6,399 bases of DNA from Chlamydiales bacterium (GTDB taxonomy: Bacteria; Chlamydiota; Chlamydiia; Chlamydiales; JAACFD01): positions 1-6,399 of the forward strand of contig JAACFD010000122.1 in the NCBI GenBank assembly GCA_009937555.1. Reading direction: 5' to 3'. The position numbers and the translations under genes are program-made. Positions within the stretch are counted from its first letter, which is position 1. Every line of letters begins with the position of its first letter. Below, one piece after another: positions 4,352 to 6,399 of the stretch. A model generated the notes under the pieces. That model ran no database searches. It had not been told where the DNA came from and saw only the letters and a list, made by a program, of their open reading frames with translations.

Positions 4352-6399
4352 TCAAATCACGTCCTTAATCAGAAGGGGAAGGATATCGGCAATGCTTGGT
4401 TGCCAGTCTAGCCCTCTTTTGTAAACAATCATTGCTGCTAAATGGGATGCAATAATCGCCTTTATGTGAGTGTCATGTAAGTTCTTAAACAAACTGCTAC
4501 GGTACTCTTTACTTAATGTTGGAGGACAGTGTGCTAAAAAACATTTCATTAAAGGGTCTGAGGCTTTTTTATTAAGCTTTTTGTCTTGTAGATACTCATA
4601 TATTTGATCTGTGAATAAGTTTATCTTAGCTGAAATTTCATCTGAAAGAACACAAAGGGGAGTGCCTGTAACTTGATGTGTCTGAAGTAAAAGTTTAGCT
4701 TCTAGTTTAGCTTTCTTTTGAAGGATTTGAAGAATCTCTTTTACCAGAACTTTTTTTCTTTTAGTAAACTCTTCTTCACTTAGTGTAAGGCCGCACAGTA
4801 CTTCAAATGAAGAACAAATGACACCACCTTTATTAGCGGAGCTATCCTTTATGATGATCACTCCCATTTCCTCAAGAATTTCTCTTGCTCCTTCAGTAAG
4901 GTAAAGGTTAGCGCCTTCTACAATTGCTTTTGAAGTTGGAGTGCCGTATTCGTCTAAAAAGTCTTCAACGTTACTAGCATTTAAAGTTCTAGGGCGTCCT
5001 CCTGCAGGAATGAAGATGTCAGACTCGCTTTGATGAACATTGTGTTTCAACATATGGTTCATTTCATGTCCTGAAACCCAATCTTTAACTAGTTTTTTAC
5101 CTTTTTTTCTCCAGCACAATGTGAGAGTTTCGTAGCTAGTTTTCTTTTCTTTTACAAAGCAATCTAGTAGAAAACCTCCGTCTGAGAGTAGTTTTGGGGG
5201 ATATTCATTAAGGGGTAGAGCTTCTTTAAACAGGCGCATCATCTCATCAAGGTCAAGGCCTTTTGGGTCATATATGGTTCCAGACTTATCAATTAAAGCA
5301 ATAAGCTTAGCTGTTTTTTTATAAAAGCGATGTAGGTTTTTAATTTGGTTTCCTGCTACATCTCCATCAGGCCCACCAGTCATTTTTATAGTAAATGCTG
5401 TAGTCTTTGGGTTAATGCCCATAAAGTGAAGGACTTCATCCATATAAGTATTGACTCCAAGGGAAGTAACACCAAACTCTTTGTGATTAATACCTAGAGA
5501 GGGTTTACTCGAGATGAAAGAGCCACCTGGCTTGTAGTTATAGCGCTTACTGATATCAGCAATCCATTCAAGCATGTGGTTTTGCATGTTTTCATCAGGA
5601 CCTAGATAAATGTATTCTGGCTTTTTCCAGTAGTCTACAATATGTTTGGCTCTGAGTTTACCATCTTCTTCACAGTTGATTAACATTAGTAAAGATGAAA
5701 TCCAGGCTCTTTGAGTTTGGAAAAGGTACTCTTCTGTTTGCTCTTCTCGGAATTTTTTAGTTTTATCTTTAATTTTCTCTGGTTTTAGATCGCATGCCTC
5801 GAGCTCTTTTCTGAAGATTTCAGTTTCTGAATTAAGTTGTTCAAAAGGTTTTAAGAAAATGACAGCTTTGGAACCACCCTCAGGGATGTCTTTATTTTTC
5901 TTGTGCTGTGTGTAAGCAAGATTATAGCATTCTTTGAAGACATTATCTCTCTCCACCTGCATGCGTTCAACTTTTTGAGTGAAGATTGTACGTAAACCAC
6001 CTCTAGAAAGATCTCTAAAACGAACTTGGAAGCCAATGAAGTGCATTCCTTTGACAAAGAAAATGGCAAAAGGTAGTTCAGGGAATAGTTTTGACCTATT
6101 ATAAGGCACATTGTCTAAATATTTTGGATCAAGGCGGAAGCTAAAAGCTGACTTATTATTACGGTAGAAATTTGTTTTTAATGTGTGATCAACAATGTTC
6201 ATAGCCTGGGCTAAGACATTTTTTCTTCTAATATCGTGTAGCTCATGGCCTGTATCTAGCTTTTCTACTAAACTCATAAAGTCTTGACGCGCCTTAATAT
6301 ATTTTTTCTCATTAAAGACGGTGTCGGGATTGAACTTTATCTCAAAAGCATCGAGTAGTTTTAGAGTAATTTCTGGATGTCTATATAGCCCTTCTGCTA
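4352..6399 (-). CDS. NAD-dependent glutamate dehydrogenase, Gdh2 (about 115 kDa) type, C-terminal part, cut by window edge
   Basis: Oxidatively deaminates glutamate to 2-oxoglutarate and ammonia with NAD, feeding amino-acid carbon into the TCA cycle in the cytoplasm. The minus-strand frame is open from the right edge: 681 residues are visible (first whole codon 6397-6395), and roughly 400 N-terminal residues should lie outside. Counting from the first visible residue, there is FRDLSRGGLR, then NKDIPEGGSKAV with the substrate Lys at 177, YLGPDENM (catalytic Asp candidate 268), the glycine-rich MTGGPDGDVAGN (from 339) at the nucleotide-binding fold, IVEGANLYLTEGA (from 492) and KDSSANKGGV (from 517). 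These match remembered yeast Gdh2 better than the small hexameric GDHs. The Met at 6277 is internal: it has no Shine-Dalgarno sequence, and the upstream codons continue the family sequence. The C-terminus ends one base from the SDR stop, with no terminator between. I give no symbol because bacterial naming varies. Confidence 0.93.
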   Translation of the reverse strand, partial: AEGLYRHPEITLKLLDAFEIKFNPDTVFNEKKYIKARQDFMSLVEKLDTGHELHDIRRKNVLAQAMNIVDHTLKTNFYRNNKSAFSFRLDPKYLDNVPYNRSKLFPELPFAIFFVKGMHFIGFQVRFRDLSRGGLRTIFTQKVERMQVERDNVFKECYNLAYTQHKKNKDIPEGGSKAVIFLKPFEQLNSETEIFRKELEACDLKPEKIKDKTKKFREEQTEEYLFQTQRAWISSLLMLINCEEDGKLRAKHIVDYWKKPEYIYLGPDENMQNHMLEWIADISKRYNYKPGGSFISSKPSLGINHKEFGVTSLGVNTYMDEVLHFMGINPKTTAFTIKMTGGPDGDVAGNQIKNLHRFYKKTAKLIALIDKSGTIYDPKGLDLDEMMRLFKEALPLNEYPPKLLSDGGFLLDCFVKEKKTSYETLTLCWRKKGKKLVKDWVSGHEMNHMLKHNVHQSESDIFIPAGGRPRTLNASNVEDFLDEYGTPTSKAIVEGANLYLTEGAREILEEMGVIIIKDSSANKGGVICSSFEVLCGLTLSEEEFTKRKKVLVKEILQILQKKAKLEAKLLLQTHQVTGTPLCVLSDEISAKINLFTDQIYEYLQDKKLNKKASDPLMKCFLAHCPPTLSKEYRSSLFKNLHDTHIKAIIASHLAAMIVYKRGLDWQPSIADILPLLIKDVI

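Noticed and set aside
5851..6111. Open frame on the minus strand inside the GDH gene
   Set aside because: It is out of frame with well-conserved GDH motifs, including PEGGSK, and has no Shine-Dalgarno sequence or recognisable domain.
6275..6277. ATG as the true start of the glutamate dehydrogenase
   Set aside because: No ribosome binding site precedes it, and the frame stays open for 40 more codons with plausible GDH sequence up to the window edge.

Overview
The window looks like a chromosomal segment from a member of the phylum Chlamydiota outside the classical Chlamydia genus (an environmental or amoeba-/arthropod-associated chlamydia). The argument rests on the AT-rich composition, the gene order hrcA-grpE-dnaK with no dnaJ visible between them, the chlamydia-like wording of the HrcA winged helix and the DnaK N-terminus, and a Gdh2-type NAD-glutamate dehydrogenase. 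This is judged from remembered family sequences, not from a search.

Layout. On the minus strand, reading right to left, 2907 down to 1 is a heat-shock operon: hrcA (repressor), grpE (nucleotide exchange factor) and the first 353 codons of dnaK (Hsp70), which runs off the left edge. Its control region (2908-3088) holds a near-perfect promoter (TTGACT, 17 bp, TATAAT). That promoter is bracketed by two inverted repeats with CIRCE geometry (9-N9-9), one abutting the hrcA start codon and one just upstream of the -35 box. Next, also on the minus strand, is a small DUF1801 gene with a GTG start and its own promoter. Divergent from it is a short-chain dehydrogenase/reductase (SDR) gene on the plus strand, in which the catalytic Tyr and Asn positions are substituted. 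The rest of the window (4352-6399, minus) is the C-terminal two thirds of a large NAD-glutamate dehydrogenase. Its frame stays open through the right edge, and it converges on the SDR gene with a single base between the stop codons.

How it works together. HrcA should bind the operators and repress its own operon. When unfolded protein occupies the chaperones, HrcA loses activity and grpE and dnaK are induced. The GDH would feed glutamate carbon into the TCA cycle; the DUF1801 and SDR genes have no evident link to the chaperone operon. I saw no tRNA or rRNA gene, CRISPR array, transposon or long repeat. I found no clearly new multi-gene system; the most distinctive feature is the two-operator hrcA control region, followed by the atypical SDR.
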